The notes under the pieces: generated by a model
Seen by the model: the letters and a program-made list of their open reading frames with translations, nothing else
Told to the model about the DNA's origin: nothing
Databases searched by the model: none
Shown here: one piece after another, positions 7,550 to 13,272 of the stretch
Position numbering within the stretch: position 1 is the stretch's first letter
Layout of the letters: the number at the start of each line of letters is the position of its first letter
Made by a program: the position numbers and the translations under genes
Source: Actinocatenispora rupis
Lineage (GTDB): Bacteria > Actinomycetota > Actinomycetes > Mycobacteriales > Micromonosporaceae
Length of the DNA: 64,000 bases
Reading direction: 5' to 3'
Assembly (NCBI RefSeq): GCF_016861975.1
Contig: NZ_BOMB01000029.1
Coordinates: 1-64,000, forward strand

Positions 7550-7565
7550 GACCGTGCGTGTGCGG

Positions 7566-7733
7566 CTACTTGCGGGCCTTCTTGCGGCACGTGGAGCAGG
7601 ACACGCTGTCGGCGCTGAGGAACTCGTCCGACGACCAGGCGAGCTTCGTGCCGCACAGCGCGCGTAGCCCGCTGCTGTCGGCGATGTGGACGGTGTTGCC
7701 GCTGTACTCCTTGCCGGCCATCACGCGCTTCAC
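7566..7733 (-). CDS. Small zinc-ribbon-like protein (55 aa)
   Basis: Cysteines in ALCGTK and in VSCSTCRKK suggest a one-metal ribbon. The GTG at 7733 follows a GGAGG site seven bases upstream. An ATG four codons later is an alternative start. It ends in a basic tail (CRKKARK). tRNA-like repeat 3 follows its stop. Confidence 0.6.
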   Translation of the reverse strand: MKRVMAGKEYSGNTVHIADSSGLRALCGTKLAWSSDEFLSADSVSCSTCRKKARK

Positions 7734-7775
7734 AGGGAAACCTCCAACTCGTGGCTGTCCTGTGTGGACAGTCGT

Positions 7776-7816
7776 GCCCGTCCCCGGGCTCGAACCGGGG
7801 TGCCTGCCAGTCGGGC
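7776..7816 (-). repeat. tRNA-like minihelix repeat 4
   Basis: Outer stem GCCCG/CGGGC, linker ACTGGCAGGCA, T-stem CCCCGG/CCGGGG, loop TTCGAGC, with one extra A between T-stem and outer stem. It is the downstream member of three repeats (6, 5, 4) that follow each other with only 27-28 nt spacers and no reading frame between them. Confidence 0.75.
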
Positions 7817-7844
7817 GACCGCCGGCCGTGCGCGGCTCCTGCCT

Positions 7845-7886
7845 ACCCATGCCTCGGGCTTGAACCGAGGTGCCTGCCGGTCGGGT
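7845..7886 (-). repeat. tRNA-like minihelix repeat 5
   Basis: The T-stem is CCTCGG/CCGAGG and the loop TTCAAGC, so both differ from the neighbours while pairing is kept. The outer stem is ACCC/GGGT with a possible G-U pair. It stands between repeats 6 and 4 without an intervening gene. Confidence 0.65.
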
Positions 7887-7913
7887 GATCGAGGGTTCGC
7901 GCTGTGCCTGCGT

Positions 7914-7953
7914 GCCCGCCCCGGGCTCGAACCGGGGTGCCTGCCAGTCGGGC
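7914..7953 (-). repeat. tRNA-like minihelix repeat 6
   Basis: Outer stem GCCCG/CGGGC, linker ACTGGCAGGCA, T-stem CCCCGG/CCGGGG, loop TTCGAGC. It lies about 15 nt after the stop of the 7969-8124 gene. Confidence 0.75.
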
Positions 7954-7968
7954 TCCTTGACCTGGGGG

Positions 7969-8124
7969 TCAGCGGCGGTACCAGGGCAGCTTCCGGGCGG
8001 CGTCCTTGTTGGCCCGCAGGTACTCGGCGTCGGGCTTGTCGCGGGTCGGAAGCTTGTCCAGCGCCGCTTTCGCTGCCTTGTACTCGCGCACCGCCGCCGG
8101 GTCGGCCTTGTCGAACAGCCCCAT
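7969..8124 (-). CDS. Small MGLFxK-type hypothetical protein (51 aa)
   Basis: The ATG at 8124 follows GGAGGTCCCC. The sequence is helical and highly charged (REYKAAKAALDKLPTRDK) and ends in WYRR. It resembles the protein at 7260-7463 at the N-terminus and in composition. Function unknown. Confidence 0.65.
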   Translation of the reverse strand: MGLFDKADPAAVREYKAAKAALDKLPTRDKPDAEYLRANKDAARKLPWYRR

Positions 8125-8171
8125 GACGGGGACCTCCATCCGTACGGGCACCGGCGAATCCGGCGCCTCGT

Positions 8172-8211
8172 GCCCGCCCACGGCTCGAACGTGGGTGCCG
8201 GCCAGCCGGGC
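8172..8211 (-). repeat. tRNA-like minihelix repeat 7
   Basis: Outer stem GCCCG/CGGGC, linker GCTGGCCGGCA, T-stem CCCACG/CGTGGG, loop TTCGAGC. It is nearly identical to repeat 11. Confidence 0.75.
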
Positions 8212-8218
8212 GGGTGTG

Positions 8219-8395
8219 TCAGCGGATGACTTCGCGGTGAAGGTGCGCACCGCGGTGCCCGGCGGGCTTGTCGCACCGCTTCCCGCAGCACTCGGTGCGC
8301 TGTCCGCAGGGGCCGCCTACCTGGATGACGCCGGACAGGTTGCCGGCCTGGATGCCGACCACGCCGCCGTTGCTGATGTTCGTGACGTTGCCCAT
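8219..8395 (-). CDS. Glycine-rich small protein with cysteine-rich tail (58 aa)
   Basis: This short gene reads MGNVTNISNGGVVGIQAGNL and continues with a second G-x-I/V-x-G strand, then a tail with four cysteines (PCGQRTECCGKRCDK) and histidines. An AGGAGAC site precedes the ATG. The N-terminal repeats suggest a small beta-structure, and the tail could bind zinc. I know no characterised relative. Confidence 0.6.
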   Translation of the reverse strand: MGNVTNISNGGVVGIQAGNLSGVIQVGGPCGQRTECCGKRCDKPAGHRGAHLHREVIR

Positions 8396-8443
8396 TCGCT
8401 TGTCTCCTACCGACAGGGCGCCGAGCGGACCTCGACGCCTCGT

Positions 8444-8483
8444 GCCCGCCCCGGGCTCGAACCGGGGTGCCAGCCAGTCGGGC
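8444..8483 (-). repeat. tRNA-like minihelix repeat 8
   Basis: Outer stem GCCCG/CGGGC, linker ACTGGCTGGCA, T-stem CCCCGG/CCGGGG, loop TTCGAGC. It lies between the genes at 8496-8663 and 8219-8395. Confidence 0.75.
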
Positions 8484-8495
8484 GTTGGGGCCGGG

Positions 8496-8663
8496 TTACC
8501 GGGTGTTGCGCACGGCGCGGGCCAGCCGCGCGGCGGCGGCTCGCTCGTCGCGCTTCGCCGCTTCTCGCTTGACCGGATCCCGCTCTACCGCCTGACGCCG
8601 GTCGGACGCGGCGTTGAGTTCGCGGGTGAGTCGCTGAACGGTCAAGTCATCGCCGGCAAGCAC
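8496..8663 (-). CDS. Small charged helical protein (55 aa)
   Basis: The GTG start at 8663 follows GGGAGACA. The translation is a nearly continuous charged helix (VQRLTRELNAASDRRQAVER, then REAAKRDERAAAARLARA), probably a coiled coil. Stop, tRNA-like repeat and next gene follow as at the other junctions. Confidence 0.55.
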   Translation of the reverse strand: MLAGDDLTVQRLTRELNAASDRRQAVERDPVKREAAKRDERAAAARLARAVRNTR

Positions 8664-8709
8664 TCGCTGTCTCCCTTCACCTCGGCACCGGACAGCCCGG
8701 CGCCGTCGT

Positions 8710-8749
8710 GCCCGCCCACGGCTCGAACGTGGGTGCCTGCCAGCCGGGC
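8710..8749 (-). repeat. tRNA-like minihelix repeat 9
   Basis: Outer stem GCCCG/CGGGC, linker GCTGGCAGGCA, T-stem CCCACG/CGTGGG, loop TTCGAGC. Identical over its length to repeat 10. Confidence 0.75.
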
Positions 8750-8757
8750 GGTGTGCG

Positions 8758-8847
8758 TCAGTGGTGTGTGACGCCCATGTAGATGGCGAAGGCGAGAGCG
8801 GCGAAGCTCGCCACGATGCCGAGCAGGTACGCGCCGGATCCGCGCAT
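8758..8847 (-). CDS. Single-span membrane microprotein (29 aa)
   Basis: An AGGAGGTCAGCC ribosome site precedes an ATG that opens a 29-codon gene. Its product is almost entirely one transmembrane helix (YLLGIVASFAALAFAIYMG) with short ends. It is flanked by tRNA-like repeats 9 and 10. The strong ribosome site and intact frame support a real gene despite its size. Confidence 0.55.
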   Translation of the reverse strand: MRGSGAYLLGIVASFAALAFAIYMGVTHH

Positions 8848-8886
8848 GGCTGACCTCCTGGGTCGGGTGGGTTGGTTGGTGTGCGT

Positions 8887-8926
8887 GCCCGCCCACGGCT
8901 CGAACGTGGGTGCCTGCCAGCCGGGC
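8887..8926 (-). repeat. tRNA-like minihelix repeat 10
   Basis: Outer stem GCCCG/CGGGC, linker GCTGGCAGGCA, T-stem CCCACG/CGTGGG, loop TTCGAGC. It lies between the stop of the 8943-9131 gene and the microprotein gene. Confidence 0.75.
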
Positions 8927-8942
8927 GGTGGCGCGGTGACGG

Positions 8943-9131
8943 TTACTGGCGCCAGCCGACGAGACGGCCCATGTCGGCGATGACCTTCTGGTAGAAGGCC
9001 CGCTGTTTCGGGGTGAGCTTGTTGCCGTGCTCGGCCAACTCCCGCGTGGCCATGTCGACCAGTCGGATACGCGCGTCGTACTTCTGGGCCGGGGTCCGCT
9101 CGTCGGCGGCGGCCTCGTTGCGGGTGGCCAC
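8943..9131 (-). CDS. Small helical hypothetical protein (62 aa)
   Basis: The GTG at 9131 follows a GGAGG site. The sequence is helical with alternating charge (PAQKYDARIRLVDMATREL, then KLTPKQRAFYQKVIADMGRL). No known domain. It may be a DNA-associated or regulatory microprotein, but nothing in the sequence proves this. Confidence 0.6.
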   Translation of the reverse strand: MATRNEAAADERTPAQKYDARIRLVDMATRELAEHGNKLTPKQRAFYQKVIADMGRLVGWRQ

Positions 9132-9185
9132 GGGTGGCCTCCTTCGATGGATGGGGAAACGGCGCCGGTGAGTCCGGCGCCTCGT

Positions 9186-9225
9186 GCCCGCCCACGGCTC
9201 GAACGTGGGTGCCGGCCAGCCGGGC
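9186..9225 (-). repeat. tRNA-like minihelix repeat 11
   Basis: Outer stem GCCCG/CGGGC, linker GCTGGCCGGCA, T-stem CCCACG/CGTGGG, loop TTCGAGC. It lies downstream of the 9253-9441 gene. Confidence 0.75.
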
Positions 9226-9252
9226 AGCCTTGCGGGGGAAGGGAAAGCGGGG

Positions 9253-9441
9253 TCAGCAGTGGGAGCCGTGCGGGTAGCACTGCTGGCACCAGCGGACCTG
9301 CTTGGCGTGCGCGTGCCCGACCGACGTACGCGCCGCGCTACGGGCGCTGCGGGCGTGGTTGCTGTCGGGCCGGTGCGCGATGCCGTCGACCAGGACGGTG
9401 TCGTCGGTGTTGGACAGCCGCTGTTCCAGGACGGTGGCCAT
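9253..9441 (-). CDS. Small His/Cys-containing protein (62 aa)
   Basis: The C-terminal part VRWCQQCYPHGSHC contains three cysteines and two histidines, which suggests a metal site. The ATG at 9441 is in a TGATG junction with the upstream gene, so both are read from one ribosome pass. Function unknown. Confidence 0.6.
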   Translation of the reverse strand: MATVLEQRLSNTDDTVLVDGIAHRPDSNHARSARSAARTSVGHAHAKQVRWCQQCYPHGSHC

Positions 9442-9686
9442 CAGAACTTCATGGACCGCATCTGCTTCGGGGACATGCCCCGCAGCTGCTGCATGCCCTT
9501 GTGGAAGTCGCCGCCGCCGAGCGCGGTGACGGTGTGCATGAAGTCCTCCACCGACACCGACGAGTGGGTGCGGCGGTTGTACTCCCCGGCCACCTTGTCG
9601 GCCGCCTCCGCCATCCAGGCGGTCACCTTGTGCTTGTCCATCAGCGCGCGGCCGAGGCGTCGCAGCAGGGGCTTGTTCTGTGCCAT
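9441..9686 (-). CDS. First gene of the leftward operon, hypothetical (81 aa)
   Basis: A helical protein (LLRRLGRALMDKHKVTAWMAEAADKV) with a glycine-rich turn and a basic end (MSPKQMRSMKF). A GAGAGGTG site precedes the ATG at 9686. It is the first coding sequence after a ~390-nt leader that contains hairpin H3 and tRNA-like repeat 12. No recognised family. Confidence 0.6.
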   Translation of the reverse strand: MAQNKPLLRRLGRALMDKHKVTAWMAEAADKVAGEYNRRTHSSVSVEDFMHTVTALGGGDFHKGMQQLRGMSPKQMRSMKF

Positions 9687-9724
9687 GATCGAGGCACCTC
9701 TCTCCTGAGAAGGGGTAAGGGGTG

Positions 9725-9770
9725 CCGGCCCGATCCCGTTGCTTTCCAGGGCTTTCAGGGATCGGGCCGG
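9725..9770 (-). repeat. Leader hairpin H3
   Basis: Thirteen-base arms at 9725-9737 and 9758-9770 pair perfectly around a 20-nt loop. It lies about 40 nt upstream of the first operon gene, the same position relative to a gene start as H1 and H2. It contains a TTTCAGG string similar to the TTCTCAGG of the other two. Confidence 0.55.
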
Positions 9771-9775
9771 TCCGT

Positions 9776-9815
9776 GCCCGCCCCGGACTCGAACCGGGGT
9801 GTCAGCCAGCCGGGC
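9776..9815 (-). repeat. tRNA-like minihelix repeat 12 (in the operon leader)
   Basis: Outer stem GCCCG/CGGGC, linker GCTGGCTGACA, T-stem CCCCGG/CCGGGG, loop TTCGAGT. It is the promoter-proximal copy and lies in the leader, so the repeats are not only intercistronic. Confidence 0.75.
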
Positions 9816-10084
9816 AGTTGTGTGCGGCCCTCGGTTGGGCGGAGCGGGCGGACAAGTCGTGCGGCCGGACACGTCAACGGCCGAACACCCGCGCGCCACC
9901 CCTAGGCCGCGTGCTTCCGGAGAAGAAGCGCAGAGATCGTCTGCGTGCCTCCGGGTAGTCGCTGTGCAGTTCTCAAACTTCGTTTGCGCGCGGCAGATCA
10001 GGGGCGTGCGCCTCCGGCGCCTTCCCCTCAGTGCTGTCGCTGCTTGTTGTCCCGATGCGCTCCTCGGCGACCGGAACAAGAAGC

Positions 10085-10114
10085 AAGTTACAGGTGTTCT
10101 AGAACACCTGTCAA
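10085..10114 (-). promoter_or_regulatory. Leftward transfer-operon promoter overlapped by a 22-bp operator
   Basis: On the minus strand TTGACA (10114-10109) and TAACTT (10090-10085) are separated by 18 bp, a good sigma-70-like promoter. A perfect 22-bp palindrome with core AGGTGTTCTAGAACACCT occupies 10090-10111, covering the whole spacer. Binding here would block the promoter. The likely ligand-responsive repressor is the adjacent GntR protein (10203). Confidence 0.65.
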
Positions 10115-10136
10115 TAGGGTCGACCAAGGTCGACGT

Positions 10137-10177
10137 TTGCGCAGGTCAAGGCGCAAGCTAGGATGTGTTCTAGAACG
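10137..10177 (+). promoter_or_regulatory. Rightward promoter of the GntR-purC operon with second operator
   Basis: TTGCGC (10137-10142) and TAGGAT (10159-10164) are 16 bp apart and point toward the GntR gene. GTTCTAGAAC at 10167-10176 repeats the core of the leftward operator directly downstream of the -10, consistent with autoregulation. The spacing to the ATG is about 26 bp. Confidence 0.5.
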
Positions 10178-10202
10178 CGAGCAACGACCGTGGGAGTTGG
10201 GG

Positions 10203-10961
10203 ATGGCCCCTCAGATCAGCAGAACGCCGCCGCCGTACATGCAGGTCGCCCAGTCCATTCGGGACCAGATCGCGTCCGGTCAGCTCAAGGACGGGGATCG
10301 GATCCCCTCGGCTCGGGCGATCGCGAAGGAGTGGAACGTCTCGCACGCCACCGCCGCCAAGGTGCTCACGCAGCTTCAGTCCGAAGGCCTCGTACGCGGG
10401 GTGCAGGGGAGCGGCACCGTCGTGTGTGCCGGCGAGAACAGCCACGAGACCGCTCGGGATCGGGTGACCTCGATCAAGCGGACGGGCCGGATCTACCCGC
10501 AGGGCCAGCAGGCACGCATCGTCGCCGCCGACCTGGTGTCCGCGCCCGACCAGGTGGCGAGCGCGCTGGGTGTGTCGGTGGGTGCGCCGGTGATTCGGCG
10601 CCAGCGCGTGACGTACCGCGGGGACGAGGCGGTATCCACGTCGGTGAGTTGGTTCGATGGCTCGCTGGCGAAGGCTGCTCCGCTGTTGCTGCGGGCGGAA
10701 CGTCTCCCGCAGGGAACGCCGATGTACATCCAGGAATCCACCGGCCGCGAGGGCGTATCTGGCCGCGACCAGGTGGCGGCGCGCGCGGCCACCGACGAGG
10801 ATGCCGAGGTGCTTGGCGTGCCGGCCGGATCCCCCGTGCGGTGCGGCCGGAACTGGGTCTACGACACTGACGGTGGAGTCATCGAGTACGGCGAGAGCGT
10901 GTCACTGCCCGAGCGGTGGGCGTCGTACGACTACAAGATCGAGCGGGAGCAGAACGCGTGA
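10203..10961 (+). CDS. GntR-family regulator, HutC/UTRA type (252 aa)
   Basis: The N-terminal winged helix (IRDQIASGQLKDGDRIPSAR, then AIAKEWNVSHATAAKVLTQL) is followed by a UTRA-like effector domain from about residue 85. This is the architecture of KorSA-like repressors that keep transfer genes of integrative elements silent. Two TGTTCTAGAAC sites flank its promoter region and the leftward tra promoter, so it probably represses both. It overlaps purC by four bases (GTGA). Confidence 0.85.
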   Translation: MAPQISRTPPPYMQVAQSIRDQIASGQLKDGDRIPSARAIAKEWNVSHATAAKVLTQLQSEGLVRGVQGSGTVVCAGENSHETARDRVTSIKRTGRIYPQGQQARIVAADLVSAPDQVASALGVSVGAPVIRRQRVTYRGDEAVSTSVSWFDGSLAKAAPLLLRAERLPQGTPMYIQESTGREGVSGRDQVAARAATDEDAEVLGVPAGSPVRCGRNWVYDTDGGVIEYGESVSLPERWASYDYKIEREQNA

Positions 10962-11803
10962 AGCACGTCTACAGCGGGAAGATCCGCGACCTCTACCAGG
11001 ACGACAACGGCGACCTGATCCTCGTCGCCTCCGACAAGGTCTCGGTGTACGACGTGGTGCTGCCCACGCCGATCCCGGACAAGGGCAAGCTGCTGACACA
11101 GCTGTCGCTGTGGTGGTTCGAGCAGCTCGCCGATGTGGTGCCCAACCACGTCATCTCCAGCACCGACGTACCCGCCGAGTGGGCAGGTCGCGCCGTGCGG
11201 TGCCGGCCGTTGAAGATGCTGACGGTCGAGTGCATCGCCCGCGGCTACCTGGCCGGTCTGGGGCTCAAGGAGTACGAGAAGCAGGGGTCGGTGTCGGGCG
11301 TCGCGCTGCCGGCCGGCCTGGTCGAGGGATCCAAGCTGCCCGAGCCGATCTTCACGCCGACCACGAAGGCGACCGAGGGGCATGACGAGTTCATCACCTT
11401 CGATGAGGTGGTCAGTGAGTTCGGCGCCGACATGACCACGCGGCTGCGTGACCTGACGTTGGAGATCTACAGCCGTGGCGCGGCGGTCGCCCGTGAGCGC
11501 GGCATCATCATCGCGGACACTAAGGTCGAGTTCGGTATCGACGCCGAGGGTCGCGTGGTCCTGGCCGACGAGGTACTCACCTCCGACTCGTCCCGCTTCT
11601 GGGCCGTTGACGAGTGGGAGCCGGGACGCCCCGGCGGTCAGCGGGCGATGGACAAGCAGTTCGTACGCGACTGGTCCTCGACCCTGACCGACTGGGACCG
11701 CACGTACCCCGGGCCGGAGATCCCGGCCGACATCGTCGCCGCCACCCGTGCCCGCTACGTCGAGGCGTACGAGCGGATCACCGGCAACACATGGGAGTCC
11801 TGA
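10958..11803 (+). CDS. purC: Phosphoribosylaminoimidazole-succinocarboxamide synthase (281 aa)
   Basis: SAICAR synthase joins aspartate to CAIR with ATP in purine synthesis. The protein is full length for the family, with the N-terminal nucleotide-binding start (YSGKIRDLY, LVASDKVSVYDVV), the central GSVSGVALPAGL and PEPIFTPTTKATEGHDE motifs, IIIADTKVEFG, and the SSRFWAVDEWEPG-FDKQFVRDW-type C-terminus. I chose the GTG at 10958, coupled to the GntR stop. Finding it inside a conjugative element under a transfer regulator is unusual. Whether the host has another purC cannot be seen here. Confidence 0.9.
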   Translation: MKHVYSGKIRDLYQDDNGDLILVASDKVSVYDVVLPTPIPDKGKLLTQLSLWWFEQLADVVPNHVISSTDVPAEWAGRAVRCRPLKMLTVECIARGYLAGLGLKEYEKQGSVSGVALPAGLVEGSKLPEPIFTPTTKATEGHDEFITFDEVVSEFGADMTTRLRDLTLEIYSRGAAVARERGIIIADTKVEFGIDAEGRVVLADEVLTSDSSRFWAVDEWEPGRPGGQRAMDKQFVRDWSSTLTDWDRTYPGPEIPADIVAATRARYVEAYERITGNTWES

Positions 11804-12150
11804 TGTCCGAGCCCACGACCCAGATCTACGACCCCAAGGCACTGCTCGCCGACCTGGCCGGCTTCATGCAGGCGTGGGGGCTCACGTTCGTACCTGAGCG
11901 CGAGCACCTCGGGTTGGTCGGTGCCGCGCGCATGCTCGAAGCGTTCGATGTGAACCCTGGGCCAGTCGACGAAGACATCCCGACCCTGGAAGCGGCGCCG
12001 CGATCCTCCGTCTTCAACCAAGAAGAGCTGATCGCCGACCTGATCCGCGAGGTACGGAACTGGGCGGAGCAGCGTGGCTTCTCACCGCGCGAGGTCAAGC
12101 CCATTGACGCCGTACACAGCGCAGGGCTACTGCTCACCGCGTACCGGTAG
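11803..12150 (+). CDS. Hypothetical acidic protein coupled to purC (115 aa)
   Basis: The ATG at 11803 shares a base with the purC stop (TGATG). The sequence has two similar halves: ALLADLAGFMQAWGL near the start and ELIADLIREVRNWAEQRGF near residue 75. This suggests an internal duplication of a helical unit of about 40 residues. Function unknown; co-translation with purC suggests a linked role. Confidence 0.65.
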   Translation: MSEPTTQIYDPKALLADLAGFMQAWGLTFVPEREHLGLVGAARMLEAFDVNPGPVDEDIPTLEAAPRSSVFNQEELIADLIREVRNWAEQRGFSPREVKPIDAVHSAGLLLTAYR

Positions 12151-12228
12151 TCCCCCGCAGCGCCCTCGTCACCTGAATTGCCCCCCGTCGCCCGGTTTAC
12201 TGGAGCGGCGGGGGCATCTGCCGGCCAT

Positions 12229-12252
12229 CTGTCACTCTGTCACTCTGTCACT
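12229..12252. repeat. Three tandem CTGTCACT units near the element end
   Basis: CTGTCACT occurs three times head to tail at 12229, 12237 and 12245, about 120 bp inside the right end of element A. Short tandem repeats next to an attachment site can be recombinase arm-binding sites. A GC-rich inverted repeat without T-tract lies just before (about 12179-12217). Confidence 0.4.
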
Positions 12253-12372
12253 CCCGTACGGTGCTATCCGAGGGTGTGACGAGGACAGGCAACGCGGACC
12301 CCGGCGGCGAATGCGCGGTGACGTGAGCGAGTCAGGCAGTGTTTTTGCAGGTCACGAGTGTGCTTCAACCGC

Positions 12373-12431
12373 TCTTGAAAACCGCTAGGGCGGTAACCCC
12401 GTCCTCGTGGGTTCGAATCCCACGCCCTCCG
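12373..12431 (+). other. Attachment site of element A: displaced 3' half of tRNA-Ser(UGA)
   Basis: From the anticodon loop CTTGAAA (12374-12380, anticodon TGA) the sequence continues as a normal tRNA-Ser: variable arm, T-arm GTGGGTTCGAATCCCAC and acceptor 3' strand CCCTCC-G. The bases before the loop (CCGCT) do not pair with ACCGC after it, and no D-arm or 5' acceptor is present. This is what remains opposite the intact tRNA after integration in a tRNA 3' end. The intact gene should lie left of the window. Confidence 0.75.
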
Positions 12432-12470
12432 CCCCGCCAGCGCATCACGTGCGCTGAGCTGCGCAGACGT

Positions 12471-13067
12471 TCACCGGTCGATGGTGTGCGCGGTCGTTAC
12501 CGCGGGGTCGACGGCGGCCACGTCCGGTACGGTGTCGGCCTCGCGTACGCCGAGCCGGCTGCCGAGTTCCTGCGCGGCCTGGTCGGCCAACTGTTGTCGC
12601 GCCTGGGATTCCGCGGTACGCAGCGCGGGCAGTCGTCGCCAGACGTCGGCCTGGTTCACCCGGGACTGCTGTCCGCTGGCGTGCGCCATCGTCGCGCTGC
12701 TCAGCATCGAGTTCGCGAGAACGATCTCGTTGACGACCTTGCGCCATTCAAGAAAGAGCGTGTGCACCGTTTCGGACCCGAAGGCGAGAATGCGCGCCTC
12801 GGCGCGGGCCTGGGCGGCGAGGCTGGGCAGCGGCGGCGGGGCCTCGCCGTACCGGATGAAGGGTCGGACGAGGGCGACCCACTGGCCGGTCTCGCTGGCC
12901 AGCGTCAGAAGCTCGACGTACGCGTCCGCGAGCCGGCGCTGTCTTCGTTCGGTTTCCGCCCTGTTCTTCGCCTGGTACTGGCTGAGCTTGATCGAACGCC
13001 AGGTGAAGTACATCGCGGCGAGTGCCACTGTGGCTGATGCGGCGGGGCTGACCCATTCCCATGCCAT
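12471..13067 (-). CDS. Membrane-anchored hypothetical protein (198 aa)
   Basis: A short N-terminal membrane segment (VSPAASATVALAAMYFTW) is followed by a long charged helical region and an acidic C-terminus. I prefer the ATG at 13067 (MAWEWV) because the membrane helix then sits at the N-terminus. A 19-residue extension is possible. It is the first chromosomal gene after the element A attachment site. Function unknown. Confidence 0.6.
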   Translation of the reverse strand: MAWEWVSPAASATVALAAMYFTWRSIKLSQYQAKNRAETERRQRRLADAYVELLTLASETGQWVALVRPFIRYGEAPPPLPSLAAQARAEARILAFGSETVHTLFLEWRKVVNEIVLANSMLSSATMAHASGQQSRVNQADVWRRLPALRTAESQARQQLADQAAQELGSRLGVREADTVPDVAAVDPAVTTAHTIDR

Positions 13068-13098
13068 GCGGCCATTCTGCGACGGCCCGCGGCAGCAT

Positions 13099-13272
13099 TC
13101 ATCGACTTCGGCCCATCCCGTCACCGTCGTCCCACGTTGCGGGGAGCGGCGCCAGCGGGATCGGGTCGCGGGACGCCCACTCGTACCGGCGGCGGTCGCG
13201 AGGGAACGTGAGCGGAGCAGGTCCCGGACGCCACCACCAGTGGTCCCGGAGTTCCGTCGGGTCGGGGGTCAT
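13099..13272 (-). CDS. Short protein resembling an RNA-ligase-family N-terminus (57 aa)
   Basis: It begins TPDPTELRDHWWWRPGP, similar to what I recall of the first ~20 residues of actinobacterial 2'-5' RNA ligase-family proteins, but stops after 57 residues without the HxT catalytic motifs. It overlaps the regulator upstream by ATGA. Either a truncated remnant or an unrelated small protein. Confidence 0.4.
   Translation of the reverse strand: MTPDPTELRDHWWWRPGPAPLTFPRDRRRYEWASRDPIPLAPLPATWDDGDGMGRSR

Noticed and set aside
6642-9815. The repeats as real tRNA genes
   Set aside because: There is no D-arm, no anticodon arm and only five acceptor pairs. The 11-nt linker cannot form an anticodon stem, so they are tRNA-like, not tRNAs.
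6642-9815. The repeats as a CRISPR array
   Set aside because: Spacing is irregular (27 to ~500 nt), spacers contain genes, and no cas gene is present.
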